DNA of 64,000 nucleotides, from the NCBI GenBank assembly GCA_963921795.1, contig OY997656.1:57194222-57258221 (forward strand), read 5' to 3'. Under the pieces are notes generated by a model. It searched no databases. It was not told where the DNA came from and saw only the letters and a list, made by a program, of their open reading frames with translations. Shown here piece after piece: positions 42,708 through 53,969 of the stretch (position 1 is its first letter; the number at the start of each line of letters is the position of its first letter). This stretch comes from Nannobrachium achirus (taxonomy: Eukaryota; Chordata; Actinopteri; Myctophiformes; Myctophidae). A program made the translations under genes and the position numbers.

Positions 42708-42974
42708 CGGGGCCGGATCTAGGCATAGGCAAGGGGGGGCAATGCCCCCCTAAATGCCCTGTCTGCCCCACCAAACATGATGGCATGCAAAAATCACTAG
42801 AATATATAGAGACAGAGAGAGATAGGTGTAAGACCTGTTGTTTTTAATGCGTGTTATAGGTATAAGTGTGCCAAAATGCTTTGTTTTTTATGCATTTCGG
42901 GTGTTTTAGGGGGTTTGATCCCCCCATTTTTTTCCATTTCTTGCTGCCACTACTAAAGGCTAGATCCGGCCCTG
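42708..42974. mobile_element. hAT-like element with 8-bp target duplication CTCTAGAT
   Basis: Left end CGGGGCCGGATCTAGG, right end GCTAGATCCGGCCCTG. Flanked by CTCTAGAT at 42700-42707 and 42975-42982. Eight-bp duplications and CAGGG ends are hAT features. The insertion point is inside a hairpin-core relic. Confidence 0.88.
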
Positions 42975-43284
42975 CTCTAGATCTACTACCATTTTCACAA
43001 TATTACGTTTTCTTTTTTTTTCTACTTCGACTTTCGACTTTCTCTGGTGGGAGTCGACTTGTGTAACGAAGTCGACTGAGTTGACTTGTCGACTTTTCCG
43101 TTAATGCCTTAATGTCCACACAGAGTGTGCATCCTGCCATGCATTTATATCACTTTCGGTCTGTGTATGTTTGTGTATTTAATCTAAATCTTAATCTACA
43201 AAGTCATCTTGTAATTTTTTTTAACTATAACTGTAGTCAGTGGAGTAACAAGAAAATGTTTCCCTCTCAGGTAGAGTATAAAGC

Positions 43285-43600
43285 AGGGGTCTTCAACGGG
43301 TTCAGGCCCAGGACCCCTTAGTTGAGAGAGAGATGAAGCAGGGACCCCTTAGTTGAGAGAGAGATGAAGCAGGGACCCCTTAGTTGAGAGAGAGATGAAG
43401 CAGGGACCCCTTAGTTGAGAGAGAGATGAAGCAGGGACCCCTTAGTTGAGAGAGAGATGAAGCAGGGACCCCCACAACCTGTTCATAGATTCCATATAGT
43501 TTCATCGTTTGACAGCACAATCATCAGTGTATTTTGGATTCATGTGGGTGTTCAGATATTTAACCACTTGAACCGTCAATACTTAATAAACTTGAGTGAA
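43285..43600 (+). mobile_element. dispersed repeat family A with internal 31-bp minisatellite
   Basis: CAGGGGTCTTCAACGGGTTCAGG, then five units of CCCCTTAGTTGAGAGAGAGATGAAGCAGGGA (31-bp steps, 43317-43472), then CACAACCTGTTCATAGATTCC and TTTAACCACTTGAACCGTCAA. The single-copy version is at 48720-48800. Confidence 0.88.
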
Positions 43601-43885
43601 GGTCGTACTTAGTCACTTTCTAGCACTGTATTTTTATTTATTTTATTTGTTTATTTTTACTGGTTGTAATTGAGTGAAAACTGCTTTGTCTGATCATGGA
43701 TGTAATGTTTTTCTTTTTAGATTTTAAATAATTGCAGTTTTTCTTACACTAGATTTAAACCCATGATGGCTGCATGGCTGCATGGCTGCTGTCTATATGG
43801 CCTTTTTTTGGTCGCACATGTACTGTGATGTGTTTAGGAATGTTTCATATCGATTTACAATTTACAATAAAACAAATTGAAACTA
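43601..43885. other. stretch without recognised gene
   Basis: Short TTTATTTATTTTATTTGTTT low complexity and GGCTGCATGGCTGCATGGCTGC. Nothing else. Confidence 0.5.
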
Positions 43886-43887
43886 CC

Positions 43888-43888
43888 A

Positions 43889-43944
<56 letters not shown>

Positions 43945-43945
43945 C

Positions 43946-43984
<39 letters not shown>
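43888..43984. repeat. (ACGC)n(AC)n microsatellite
   Basis: ACGC units followed by AC units. Confidence 0.97.
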
Positions 43985-43986
<2 letters not shown>

Positions 43987-44284
43987 TGTGCAGAACTAGC
44001 CTGGCTCCAGCCAATAGACCCGCCCACTCTCTGAGTGCGAGTCGGAAATCAGGCTAGTGCAGAACAGAAAGTTTGGTGGTGGTTTGAACGGTTGGGTGAA
44101 ACGCTGCTCTACAGAAGGTAAGAAGAAGCTGAACTCTGTTTTATAGCTTTTCAGGTCCGTTATTAATTCTTCATTTGAGCCACAGAAAGAACCACCGTTT
44201 GATGACATTTATTAGCCTCTCAGACCCAAAACGTTGTTGTTTTTGGATAAGATTTTCTTTTAACCCTAAACACCGTGTGGACAC

Positions 44285-44775
44285 GAGCGTCATGCATCCA
44301 ACTCAACCTTGCATGTCGCAGGGAAGTCTGGAAGAGCCACGGCAGGCTAAACAAACGTTCACATTTCTAAAAGAAAGTGCTTACCAAAGCCTACTTTGTG
44401 TCAGAATCGATACCGTTCAACCAGAATGACATGCCGCTCCCCAATTGTTTAATAAAAAGCATTTTTATCCATCCGATCATTTTCACGTTTCCCTTGTGTT
44501 TCCTGGTGTTCCCCAGAGCCCTCTAGTGGTGAGTCGCGGCATCTCCGTTCACTTCTACTATTGCTGAAAGCAGGAAATGCAAGGGAAAACAGAAAACGAT
44601 CGGATAAAAATGCTTTTTATTGAACCATACGGGAGCGGCATGTGAGTCTGGTTGAACGGTACCGATCCTGATACAAAGTAGGCTTTGGTAAGCACATTAT
44701 TTTTCAAATCTGAACGTTTGTTTAGCCTGCTTTGTTCCTCACGACATGTAAGGATGAGGTGGATGCATGACGGCC
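44285..44775. mobile_element. foldback element of about 490 bp
   Basis: CATGCATCCAACTCAACCTTGCATG...CAGGCTAAACAAACGTTC...AAGCCTACTTTGTGTCAG...GCATTTTTATCC at the left is mirrored with a few percent change at 44595-44775. The central loop CCCAGAGCCCTCTAGTGG is itself flanked by CGTTTCCCTTG/CAAGGGAAAAC. Confidence 0.92.
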
Positions 44776-44951
44776 GTCATGTTTCAGGGCTTCATCCGTG
44801 CTGTATTGATGTTGGTGCCATAGGAGAGATGACGGGCAAACATTGATCAAAATAATAATTCTTCTACATTCTATAGTTGTGTAGACTTCTTGATGAAACC
44901 AAATGGACCCGTAAGGCAGTGGTGTAAAGTAACTAAGTCGGCTACATTTAA

Positions 44952-45931
44952 TTAAAGGGATATATATTTCACTTTCAAAAAAACTTTTGGTAATTTTATC
45001 ATCTAATCAGGCTTTTATGAACACCCTGAACAGTTTTTAATTAGCTTGATTGAATATTTAGATATTTGTTTAATGTTACCAGGCCCTCCAGGCCCACAGC
45101 CTCTCCCCACACACACCCATTGTAACTTCAAACTCCATTTTAACCATGATAGATTCATTAAAAACACCCATTATTTTTTGTGACTGGTGACTCATACTAC
45201 CCTCCTAATATGTGAGCAGGCTGTGTTATTTCGATAACTTTTTTCATTTATTTTTAATAATGATTTTTTTGTATTTCATTTTTTCCATTTTCCCAAATAA
45301 TTATTAAAAATAAATGAAAAAAGTTATCAAAAAACACGGCCTGCTCACGTATTAGGAGGTTAGTATGAGTCATCAGAAAAAATAATGGGTGTTTTTAATG
45401 AATCTATCATGGTTAAAGAGGTGGTGCCATGATTCCCCCCCCCTATAAAACATGATTATCAGGTATTATGATTATACTAGGAGGAAGATTTTTTCCAAAA
45501 AAGTATACAGAAAGAGTTAGAATTGGGTTTTTATGTGGCCACACCCCAGTTCATTAAGTATGCATGGTAGGTGGTGACCCAGCTGATATAGCCACACCCC
45601 ACAGTGTTGGGTGAATGGTAAATAGGGGAGGAGTTGATACTGTGACATACTTAGTATCTGTGTTTTTTAACTGACACTCTTCACCACAAGGTGGCAGCTT
45701 CCAAGAGAAAACAAACAAATACTAAGAGAATACATCATTTCTAAAAAAAAAAAAAAAAAAAAAAACAGAAAAGGGGGTCTAATGAAGTACTTTCAACCTC
45801 CTAGACACATGAAAAACAGAAAAAGTACACAACTATGGCACCACCTCTTTAAAAGTTTGAAGTTACAATGGGTGTGTATGTGGAGAGAGGCCCTTCCACT
45901 GCTCCCTGTTGAAAGTGGAATATCCCTTTAA
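44952..45931. mobile_element. TTAA-type foldback MITE, large, with a nested MITE
   Basis: TTAAAGGGATAT at the left and ATATCCCTTTAA at the right. Long arms include CATTTTAACCATGATAGATTC, AACACCCATTATTTTTTGTG and CCTCCTAATATGTGAGCAGG. Interrupted at 45413-45852 by a second TTAA MITE. A partial sister copy lies at 46600-47116. Confidence 0.92.
45413..45852. mobile_element. nested TTAA-type MITE (AGAGGTGGTGCCAT ends)
   Basis: TTAAAGAGGTGGTGCCATGATTC and the mirror ATGGCACCACCTCTTTAA. Contains (A)n near 45746-45766. The sister copy at 47020-47050 has the uninterrupted text, proving the insertion. Confidence 0.93.
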
Positions 45932-46133
45932 GTACATGTTTTTGGTAGGCTATTTATACTTTCAACTACTTGAGAAGTTGAGTAGGCCTATTTCCAATTT
46001 CCAATACTTTTACCTACTCTCTACATCTCGGCGCTAAATGTTGTACTTTTACTCCACTACATTTATTTGAAAACTTTAGTTTCTAGTTACTTTGCAGATT
46101 TAAATTAGACAATAAAACCCAGGCCTACATAAA

Positions 46134-46385
46134 CCACTTTAAGGCCCATTCCCACTGGACCAGATAACAGATAAAAAAATCTCTTTCTCCAGATATTTTT
46201 CCATTCAAAGTGGATGGTAGATACAGATAAAAAAAATATTTGCCACAGATAAAAGTCTCTGTGGCAAATATCTGTGGTAGATATTTTTTTTATCTGTATC
46301 TACCATCCACTTTGAATGGAAAAATATCTGGGGAAAGAGATTTTTTTTATCTGTTATCTGGCCCAGTGGGAATGGGCCTTTAGCC
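46134..46385. mobile_element. near-perfect 250-bp palindromic MITE
   Basis: TTAAGGCCCATTCCCACTGG and mirror CCAGTGGGAATGGGCCTTTA. The arms (GATAAAAAAATCTCTTTC, ATATTTTTCCATTCAAAGTGG, GATACAGATAAAAAAAATATTTGCC) pair almost throughout, leaving a loop near AAAAGTCTC. Confidence 0.95.
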
Positions 46386-46599
46386 CTGTTTTATGTGTGG
46401 CTATTTGAAAATGACTGATAACTGATCTGCTATTTTCAAACATTTTGTACTTTTACTTTTAGTACTTTAAGTATATTTTGATGTCAACACTTTCATACTT
46501 GTACTCAAGTACATTTTGAATTCCAGACTTTTAATTCCAGACTTTTAGTTGTAATGGAGTATTTATATATTGCATTATTTTCAAAAAAAAAAAAAAAGA

Positions 46600-47116
46600 A
46601 AAAGAAGAAAATAAGAACTTTTGGTCATTTTATCGTCTAATCAGGCTTTTATGAACACCCTTATTGCTTGATTCAATATTTAGATATTTGATGTACATGT
46701 TACCAGGCCCTCCAGGCCCATGGCCTCTCCCCATACACACCCATTTCGTTCGAACTTCATTTTAACCATGATAAATAAATTAAAAACACCCATTATTTTT
46801 TTCTGGTGACTCGTATTACCCTCCTAATACGTGAGCAGGCCGTGTTTTTTCAGTCACTTTTTTCATTTATTTCTAATAAATATTTTGTATTATTTTTTCC
46901 ATTTCCCAAATAATTATTAAAAATAAATAAAAAAAGTTATGGAAAAAAACACAGCCTGCTCACATATTAGGAGGGTAGTATGAGTCACTAGAAAAAATAA
47001 TGGGCGTTTTTAATGAATCTATCATGGTTAAAATGGAGTTTGAAGTTACAATGGATGTGCATGTGGAGAGAAGCCCATAAGCTGTTTCCCTGTTGAAAGT
47101 GGAATATCCCTTTAAG
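46600..47116. mobile_element. partial copy of the large TTAA MITE
   Basis: AACTTTTGGTCATTTTATCGTC to GAAAGTGGAATATCCCTTTAA parallels 44985-45931 without the nested element. The left terminus is replaced by a poly-A-rich run (46583-46610). Confidence 0.88.
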
Positions 47117-47319
47117 TAAAACATACATTTTCCACCACTCCGTAAGGGTCCGTTTGGTTTCATTCTACTCTCTTGATTAATCTCAATCCGGGATTCTTTT
47201 TCATGGTGATCGATTCTGATGTTAGTTTGTTTTGTTTTGTTTATAGTTGTTTAACGTCTGGTAAATCTCTATAAATGTACACAATTACAACACAGTGTTT
47301 AGGCCTAGAATTATTTAAT

Positions 47320-47580
47320 GCTTTAACCAGTGAAAAATAGCAGAAATACAAGCTCACAGCGCGCGCTACGAAATTGTAGATCTGCTATTTTTGAAAAAGT
47401 CGTGAAAATGTGTGCAAATCTTTCAATATTATATATTTTCAAAGCGAACATTTGTAACTAAAATTTTGCTTCTGGGGGTCGCTGGAACTAAATATTTTGA
47501 GATAGGGGTCCGTAGCCAAATACATATAATTTTGGGGGTCCTTCACATGAAAAAGTTTGAGAACCACTGACATAGTAGTC
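47320..47580 (+). mobile_element. family C element with hairpin relic
   Basis: AGCAGAAATACAAGCTCACAGCGCGCGCTACGAAATTGTAGATCTGC (shortened hairpin), then TTGCTTCTGGGGGTCGCTGG and GGCCAAATACATATAATTTTGG-like text ending GTTTGAGAACCACTG. Confidence 0.75.
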
Positions 47581-47743
47581 TCTCAAGAACAGACTGACTG
47601 AGCTCCAGTTAAGTGAAAAGGACCTTTTCTTTGACGATGGCTAGCCAGATTGCAGACATAGAAACATAGTTTTTTTCAAAACAATCTTAGAAGGATTCAA
47701 AAGACACTTATAGAATCGGGTCAACATTTTAATTTTCACGATT

Positions 47744-47822
47744 TTTTAAAAATAGCAGATCTACAAGCTCGCAGCGCGGCACTCGGTGCCGCGCTGTGAG
47801 CTTGTATATCTGCTATTTTTCA
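47744..47822. repeat. hairpin-core copy, near perfect
   Basis: AATAGCAGATCTACAAGCTC GCAGCGCGGCACTC and mirror GTGCCGCGCTGTGAGCTTGTATATCTGCTATT. Confidence 0.93.
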
Positions 47823-48035
47823 ATAGTTAAAGCATAAAATAATGATACGCAATAATGTGTACCCGTTCTAAATGGGTTAAAGCCAAAGCTGCGGCTGTTC
47901 CCCGGCCGTACGGCTCCTTAAAGTTTAATTCAAAGCATTCTAATCGTGTGCTGAGTCTGAACGCCGTTCTATTTCCTCGTTCACATCGAGTGTAATACCA
48001 TAACATCTGTGGCTTTTGGGATTAGCACTTTATAT

Positions 48036-48810
48036 CAGGGGTCTTCAACAGGGGGTCCGGGACGCGAGTTTCTAAATTCTAGGAGGGCTAAGGCAAGGAG
48101 GGCCTAAGCGCCGTCTTCGCGAGTGCCCGCGAAGAGCGGGCCAGGGCCGCGCGGCCGGCGGAGCGCCACGCGAGTTACGAAGCTGTGGTGAATGTAATCG
48201 TTATATTTAAGGCCTGGGCAAGCCCACGATAAACGCATTCTATTCACCTCCTCTGCGCGGTCCAAGTGACTATAATGGAGCGCTCCCTACCTCCGGTTCA
48301 GCCAATCACAAGCTTCAAAAATGAGTCCGGTGCGTGGTTTTGCCTTAGCTCTCCTAGAATTTAGAAACTCGCGTGAAACTCGCGGGACCCCTAGGGGGTC
48401 CTCAGAGTTACTACAGGGGGTCCTCCAAATCTTTGTGTGATAGGTTTTTTACCTCCTTTTGTATATTAACCACTTGAACCCTAGTGTCCTTATTCTGAGA
48501 ACTTTAGCCAAAAATAGGCGATCTACAAGCTCACAACGCCTTGCAGTGCGAGGCGTTGTGAGCTTGTAGATCGGCTATTTTCGGCAAAGGTTTGGTTTGG
48601 AGGAGAAAAAGAGCAGACTAAGTACTGCAGAGTGAAAGGTCAAGTTTATTAAGTATTGACGGTTCAAGTGGTTAAATATCTGAAGACAAATTGACATGAA
48701 TCCAAAATACACTGATGAGCTGTCAAACAATGAAACTATATGGAATCTATGAACAGGTTGTGGGTGTTCCTGCTTCATCTCTCTCTCAACTAAGGGGTAT
48801 ACATTCAAGG
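48036..48810. mobile_element. family A hAT-like copy carrying a GC-rich foldback and a hairpin (48512-48590)
   Basis: CAGGGGTCTTCAACAGGGGGTCC at the left. The hairpin is AGGCGATCTACAAGCTCACAACGCC with GGCGTTGTGAGCTTGTAGATCGG. CCTGCTTCATCTCTCTCTCAACTAAGGGG is a reversed copy of the end seen at 43317, so this region has two abutting copies in opposite orientation. Confidence 0.75.
48062..48374. mobile_element. foldback MITE with ACGCGAGTTTCTAAATTC ends
   Basis: ACGCGAGTTTCTAAATTCTAGGAGGGCTAAGGCA and the mirror GCCTTAGCTCTCCTAGAATTTAGAAACTCGCGT. The interior (AGCGCTCCCTACCTCCGGTTCAGCC, ATCACAAGCTTCAAAAATGAGTCCGG) is the reverse of text at 1780-1840 and 2280-2340. Confidence 0.92.
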
Positions 48811-48960
48811 AGATTGTGACTGTTTGAGATAAAGACGTAAAAAAATATGTATATCTTTTTAATTATCTAAATAGGCCTATTCTAGTAATTCTACAATATG
48901 TATAAAATGTGGGGGAAAGATTAATCTAATGTTGGTGTGTATGTCTGTTTGTGTGTTGCA

Positions 48961-49334
48961 GGTGACCTTCTGCAGAGCGGACTAAACTTCATACAGCGAG
49001 TTTAAAACGCCGAGTCATGGCTTCTTCTAGCTGTGACTCAGGGTTTGACTCGCTGTATGGAATCTTCAGCCATAAGGTCCTCCATGGACGGAGTCATCAG
49101 AAGATAGCTGGTAATGGAGTGTCTGTGACTCAGGAAGGGGAACACGAGGAACCTTCTCAACCTACTGGAGTCGACGCAGCGAAGCCCTGAGAGCTGACAC
49201 GCATAACGGTGCCAACGAACGCTCTCACCCTGAGTAACGAGGCGTATGGTGCCAGGGACGTATAGGGGGCCCTACAACCTACGTGGCTCTACTTACCAGC
49301 TATCTTCAACCGAGAGGCGCAAGGCTCGGAAAGG
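48961..49334 (+). other. exon-like segment, unrecognised (possible non-coding RNA or small ORF)
   Basis: Preceded by a good acceptor (TGTCTGTTTGTGTGTTGCAG) and followed by a good donor (AAAG|gtacgt). Inside, ATG at 49017 in a fair context (GAGTCATGG) opens 57 codons, MASSSCDSGFDSLYGIFSHK...GEHEEPSQPTGVDAAKP, ending at TGA 49190. The segment is less repetitive than its surroundings. No family is recognised. It may be a lone relic of a gene or transposon; splice sites of this quality occur by chance. Confidence 0.3.
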
Positions 49335-49475
49335 TACGTACCTGGATTACACCTGGTGGCTTATACTGTAAACTAGGGCTAGTACTACTTCATTACACAA
49401 GTTGACTCCCAACAGAGAAAGTCGAAGTAAAAAAAGAAAAAAAAAACAAAGAAAAAAAAAAAAACGTTATATTGT

Positions 49476-49640
49476 GAAAATGGCAGATCTACATGCTCAC
49501 AACGCCTCGCGTTGTGAGTCGTTGTGAGCATGTAGATCTTCTATTTTCGCCTCGCTGCTCTGTGAGCTTGTAGATCTGCTTGCACACATTTTAAACATTA
49601 GCAGATCTACAAGCTCGCAGTGTGGCACTCGGTGCAGCGC
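49476..49640. repeat. hairpin-core copies (one full, one partial)
   Basis: GGCAGATCTACATGCTCACAACGCC with mirror GTTGTGAGCATGTAGATC (49484-49538), then CTCTGTGAGCTTGTAGATCTGC and AGCAGATCTACAAGCTCGCAGTG...GCGCTGTATATCTGC. Confidence 0.85.
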
Positions 49641-49802
49641 TGTATATCTGCTATTTCTTTGAATAGTTAAAGCATTACATAATGGTTAAAGTGGTTCAAA
49701 TCAGGTTTGCATTCTGGACTAAATTAGTTCATTTAAAATTGATAGTGTAACTAGAAATACTGTTCCTTCGAAACAGTGTGGGCTCGGTTCCAACCCAACA
49801 AA

Positions 49803-50385
49803 TAGGATACTTTAAGGTACTGTAAGGTACAGTACCTTACAGTATTGTACTGTACCTTACTATACTGTACTGCACCTTACTGTACTGTACTGTACTGTAC
49901 TGTACTGTAACTTACTGTACTTTACTGTACTCTACTGTACTGTACTTTACTGTATTCTACTGTAACTTACTGTACTTTACTGTACTCTACTGTACCTTAC
50001 TGTACTGTACTCTACTGTACCTTACTGTACTGTACTGTACCTTACTGTACTATACTATACTGTACTCTACTGTACCGTACTGTACCTTACTGTACTGTAC
50101 TCTACTGTACCTTACTATACTGTACTTTACTGTACTCTACTGTACTTTACTGTACTCCACTGTACCTTACTGTACTTTATTCTACTTTACTGTACTTTAT
50201 TGTACTTTACTGTACTCTACTGTACCTTACTGTACTGTATTGTACTTTACTGTACCTTACTGTACTGTACTCTACTGTACCTTTCTGTACTGTACCTTTC
50301 TGTACCTTACTGTACTTTACTGTACTCTACTGAACCTTACTGTACTTTTACTGTACTCTACTGAACCTTACTGTACTGTACATAT
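49803..50385. repeat. pentanucleotide-derived array (TACTG/TACTT/TACCT)
   Basis: About 580 bp of TACTGTAC, TTACTGTACT and CTACTGTACC words. Higher-order units such as TTACTGTACTCTACTGTACC repeat imperfectly. Confidence 0.96.
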
Positions 50386-50389
50386 TCTA

Positions 50390-51440
50390 TGTGTTCTAGA
50401 TCTACATTTTTGATTCTGTGTTTGGGAACCAGCAACTGTCAAATGGACTCCAACTGTAGTGGAGTATATTGAGTGCATATACTGTAGGCTAACAATCCCA
50501 GATCACATATGTCCTCCACTATGTCTATAACCAAGGCGTTCTTCTATGTGGCCACTCCAGACTGAGGAGTGGAGCATGGCTTTTATTGTGTTTGTGGATC
50601 TGACTTGGAAATGCATTGGTTTTGATATCTCCCTGACAACCAACAACAACCACTAATATGGCTGACTGTCCCTGCGGGCTCTAGGATATATGGCTATGGG
50701 ATTTACATCCCATCGCCCGGACTTGATTCTTGATCACAGCTGTGTAATCAGTAGAGTGGAGAGGGACATTTATTTATAGTTTTAACTATAACTATAGTTT
50801 TATACATCACACAGCTTAGACATTTGGATCAAATCAGAGAGCAGACCTGTGTGAACGCAATGATATAGATAGCATATCTGAAGTGTGAACACTGCAGCCA
50901 CAGCGCCTTAACATAAACATGGGTCTATTATCCTTCTCTCCACTCTGGGGACCCATTGGAAATGCATTGGGTGCTTAAAGTTAAACATTTTTATTTTTTT
51001 ATATTTATACTACAAAACATTTCAAAACCAAAAATACAAGCACACTTGTCCTCAGTAAGCTGAACACATAAAAATTTGAATGGTGTTGAAAGGTGTAAGC
51101 GTTTAAGAGATGAAGCGCGCCAAAATATTGAGGAGATACTGACTAGTATATAAATAAATAATGAAGATAACATACGTGTGCTCGCCTTCCAGGCGAGCCC
51201 ACAATAATAGCCAATGTGTGTTTTTCTTACTGTGGAAGAGTGCGATCATTCAATGCTCCAAGCAAAAAAATAAAAAAATAAATGGCTGCGCTAGCCTCGC
51301 GTTTGGCTGTATGTGTTGCTCATTCCACGAATGCCCAAGGCTTACAAGCTGTGCCTTGTATATGTGACTAATCAAGGATAACTATAGTTTTTTTTTGTTG
51401 CATTCCCAAGGCAATAATTTGACCAGCAGTGGTTCCCTAT
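50390..51440. other. stretch without recognised gene
   Basis: AT-rich, no supported exon or element. Confidence 0.45.
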
Positions 51441-51443
51441 GGC

Positions 51444-51720
51444 AGGGGTTGTCAAAGTGGGTGACGGGGCACCCTGGGGTGCCGTGACGGCAGTCCAGGG
51501 GTGCCGCGAGATCATTTGATAACTTTATTTGGACACTTGAAAAAATACTTGGTATCATTTTAAACTTGAAGTACAAAGTTATTTTCAGCCAGTTCTAACC
51601 AAAATGGCTTCAAATGTGCCAAGGTTTTAACGTGCCAAGGCACACAACGCTTCATCATACAAGACCATCGCACAAAACTAGTGAAAACAGCAGATCTACA
51701 AGCGAGGCGTAAAAGTGAAA
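51444..51720. mobile_element. hAT-like fragments (including family E remnant)
   Basis: GCAGGGGTTGTCAAAGTGGGTGACGGGGC resembles a hAT end. CTTCATCATACAAGACCATCGCACAA and AGTGAAAACAGCAGATCTACAAGC are family E text with a half hairpin. Confidence 0.55.
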
Positions 51721-51919
51721 AAAAAAAAAGGTTTCCAATGATCAATGCTAAACGAATACAATTAACCCATTAAAACCAGTAAAGCATAGTGTATTTTTTA
51801 TTTAAACCATTTTAACTATTTTATACTTTGGCTATTAAAGACTAAATGTTGCCTTTTTTTTCTCCTGTCATTTCAGAACACAACTTCTGGCAGCCTGTGG
51901 CAGGTAGGAGGTAAAGGAC

Positions 51920-52290
51920 ATGATGGAGGTCCGGCTGGGTGAGCTTTCTGATTCCCGCTGCAGCTGCTTATTTAAGGAGGCTACATGCTACGTGCTACCA
52001 TACCGCGGGTCGTCATTCGCGCCGTGTCTCGTTTCACGTTGCTTGCAGCGCGTCGTTTGCGAGTCGTGTATTTGCTGCGTTGTGTATTTGCGCCATGTGA
52101 CTGCGCGGGCGGGGTGGCGGCCATCATTAACGTCAGTCCACATCACATGCGAACTCAGTCTAGGCCCAGTCTGTGATGTGGGGGGATGTGATGCGGGTCG
52201 TCATTCACGTCGTGTCTGGTGTTTTTTCACCAGACACAGAGATCCGCGTCGTATCGTGAGTTGTCTTTTATAATCTTGTCATTAGCAGGT
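51920..52290. repeat. GC-rich repeat with CAGTCCACATCACATGCGAAC palindrome
   Basis: Contains CGTCGTGTCTCGTTTCACG, GTCAGTCCACATCACATGCGAACTC and CAGTCTGTGATGTGG, plus the hairpin GTCTGGTGTTTTTTCACCAGAC. The same palindrome begins the arrays at 53990 and recurs in the 1.3-kb satellite. Confidence 0.75.
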
Positions 52291-52339
52291 AACATGGTAG
52301 CATGTAGCCCCTTAACACTGTGTTTACAGCCATCTATGC

Positions 52340-52720
52340 TGTTAGGGCAGTGGTTTTCAACCAGTGGTTCGGGGACCACCAGTGGTCCTTGAGGGGGTTC
52401 CAGGTGGTCCCCAGCTAAATGGAGAGTTTGTAACAGAATGGACTCTTGTAGAGGTTCAAGTCTTTCCATTTGGTTATATTATTAAACATCGATTTAATTT
52501 AGGCTCTACAATGAGAGAATGTTGAAGAATTGCTATTTTGATCAACGGTTGCTTTCCTATGGCACCAACATCAACACAGCAATTGTGGAAAAAATCTTAT
52601 CTAAATGATAACATTATCTGGGTCTGAGAGGCTAAATGTCATCAAATGTTGGGCCGTGGCTCAAATGCTGAATAAATAATGGACTTTGACGTGAAAGGGG
52701 TTGAAAACCACTGTAGGGCA
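52340..52720. mobile_element. hAT-like element (CAGTGGTTTTCAACC ends)
   Basis: GGCAGTGGTTTTCAACCAGTGG at the left, GGGGTTGAAAACCACTG at the right. A block GATTTAGCCTCTCAGACCC-type text is shared with 44205-44230 in reverse. Confidence 0.75.
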
Positions 52721-52774
52721 GTGCTAAACTAACAGGGAATGCAAATGATGATTCTGTCATTTGCTTCCTTGGTT

Positions 52775-52835
52775 AGTGTGTAGTGGTTAGTGTGTAGTGG
52801 TTAGTGTGTAGTGGTTAGTGTGTAGTGAATAGTGT
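52775..52835. repeat. TTAGTGTGTAGTGG tandem repeat
   Basis: Four units of 14 bp. Confidence 0.93.
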
Positions 52836-53324
52836 CTGCTGTTGGCCATGTTTATCTGAGGCTGTCTGGAAGAAACCTTGTCTCCATTCTTCAACCCTCT
52901 TTTCTTAAATTAATGTCCTGACTTCCTTACTGCAGTGTCACACACTAAAGTAGAACACGTAGCCGATCTACAAGCTCACAGCGCATAGATCGGCATAGAT
53001 TTCTGAACAATTTGGTAAATTCTAAGTGTGTTTTAAAAATTCCGAACGGATTAAGTGTTAACAAGAGCTTGCGTTCCAATGGATTGAATATAATTCTTAA
53101 GTTCACAAGTTCTTTTTTATTTTTCCATTTCCTGAAGTAAGTTTTGGACATACAAGGTTTCTAACCCACCTTCAGCCTTTACTTTCTCCACTTGTCTCTT
53201 TATCTTTTGCTCAATAAATGCAATAAATGCATTATCTTGAGGTTCTACAAAAAACAAAAACAAAAATATTGTATTTCTTCTTTCTTACCTTGCAACTTGT
53301 ATTGCACCAGTTCTTCACCAGAAG

Positions 53325-53390
53325 GTTTTGTGTACATATGGAACCAAATGGACCCTCCATGGGTCCATTTGGTTCCATTTGTCGTACTGA
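53325..53390. repeat. palindrome on ACAAATGGAACCAAATGGACC core
   Basis: ATGGAACCAAATGGACCC, CCATG, GGGTCCATTTGGTTCCAT. The same core appears singly at 3160, 6170, 44890, 47150 and 61805. Confidence 0.93.
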
Positions 53391-53561
53391 CAGGGACAGT
53401 ATACTTATACTAGGTTGTGTAATATAATGACAGGGACAGTATATGTATACTAGGTTGTTTATATTATACAACCTAGTATACGTATACTGATCCCTGTCAC
53501 TATATTAGTGATACTATATCATACACATATACTGTGACAGCGTACAGTATCTGTAAACTAG

Positions 53562-53945
53562 GTTTTATAATATAGCGACAGGGACATTATACATTATACT
53601 AATATAGCGATAGGGTACAGTAGTATACTCGGTTTTATAATGGCGCTATTAATGGTTTCATTTTAGCGGGTGGCGGGCCAACGTTGCGCGTCGGTCCACG
53701 TCGTTCGCGTTCGTTGCCCGTCACTTGTGAAGACTGGAGACTAAAGGTTTTATAATATAGTGACAGGGACAGTATACATTATACTAATATAGCGATAGGG
53801 TACAGTATACGTATACTAGGTTTTAAAAAGGTGCTATTAATGGTTTCATTGCGTCATTTTAGCGGGTGGCGGGCCAGCGTTGCGCGTCGGTTCGCGTCGT
53901 TCGTGTTCGTTGCCCGTCACTCGTGAAGACTGGAGACTAAAGGTA
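53562..53945. repeat. tandem pair of about 190-bp units
   Basis: Both units contain TTTTATAATATAG(C/T)GACAGGGACA, TATAGCGATAGGGTACAGTA, GCTATTAATGGTTTCATT, TTTTAGCGGGTGGCGGGCCA and CGTTGCCCGTCACT. Preceded by shorter GACAGGGACAGTATA repeats from 53390. Confidence 0.92.
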
Positions 53946-53969
53946 GGTCCCAAGTGATTGCGCGGGGTG

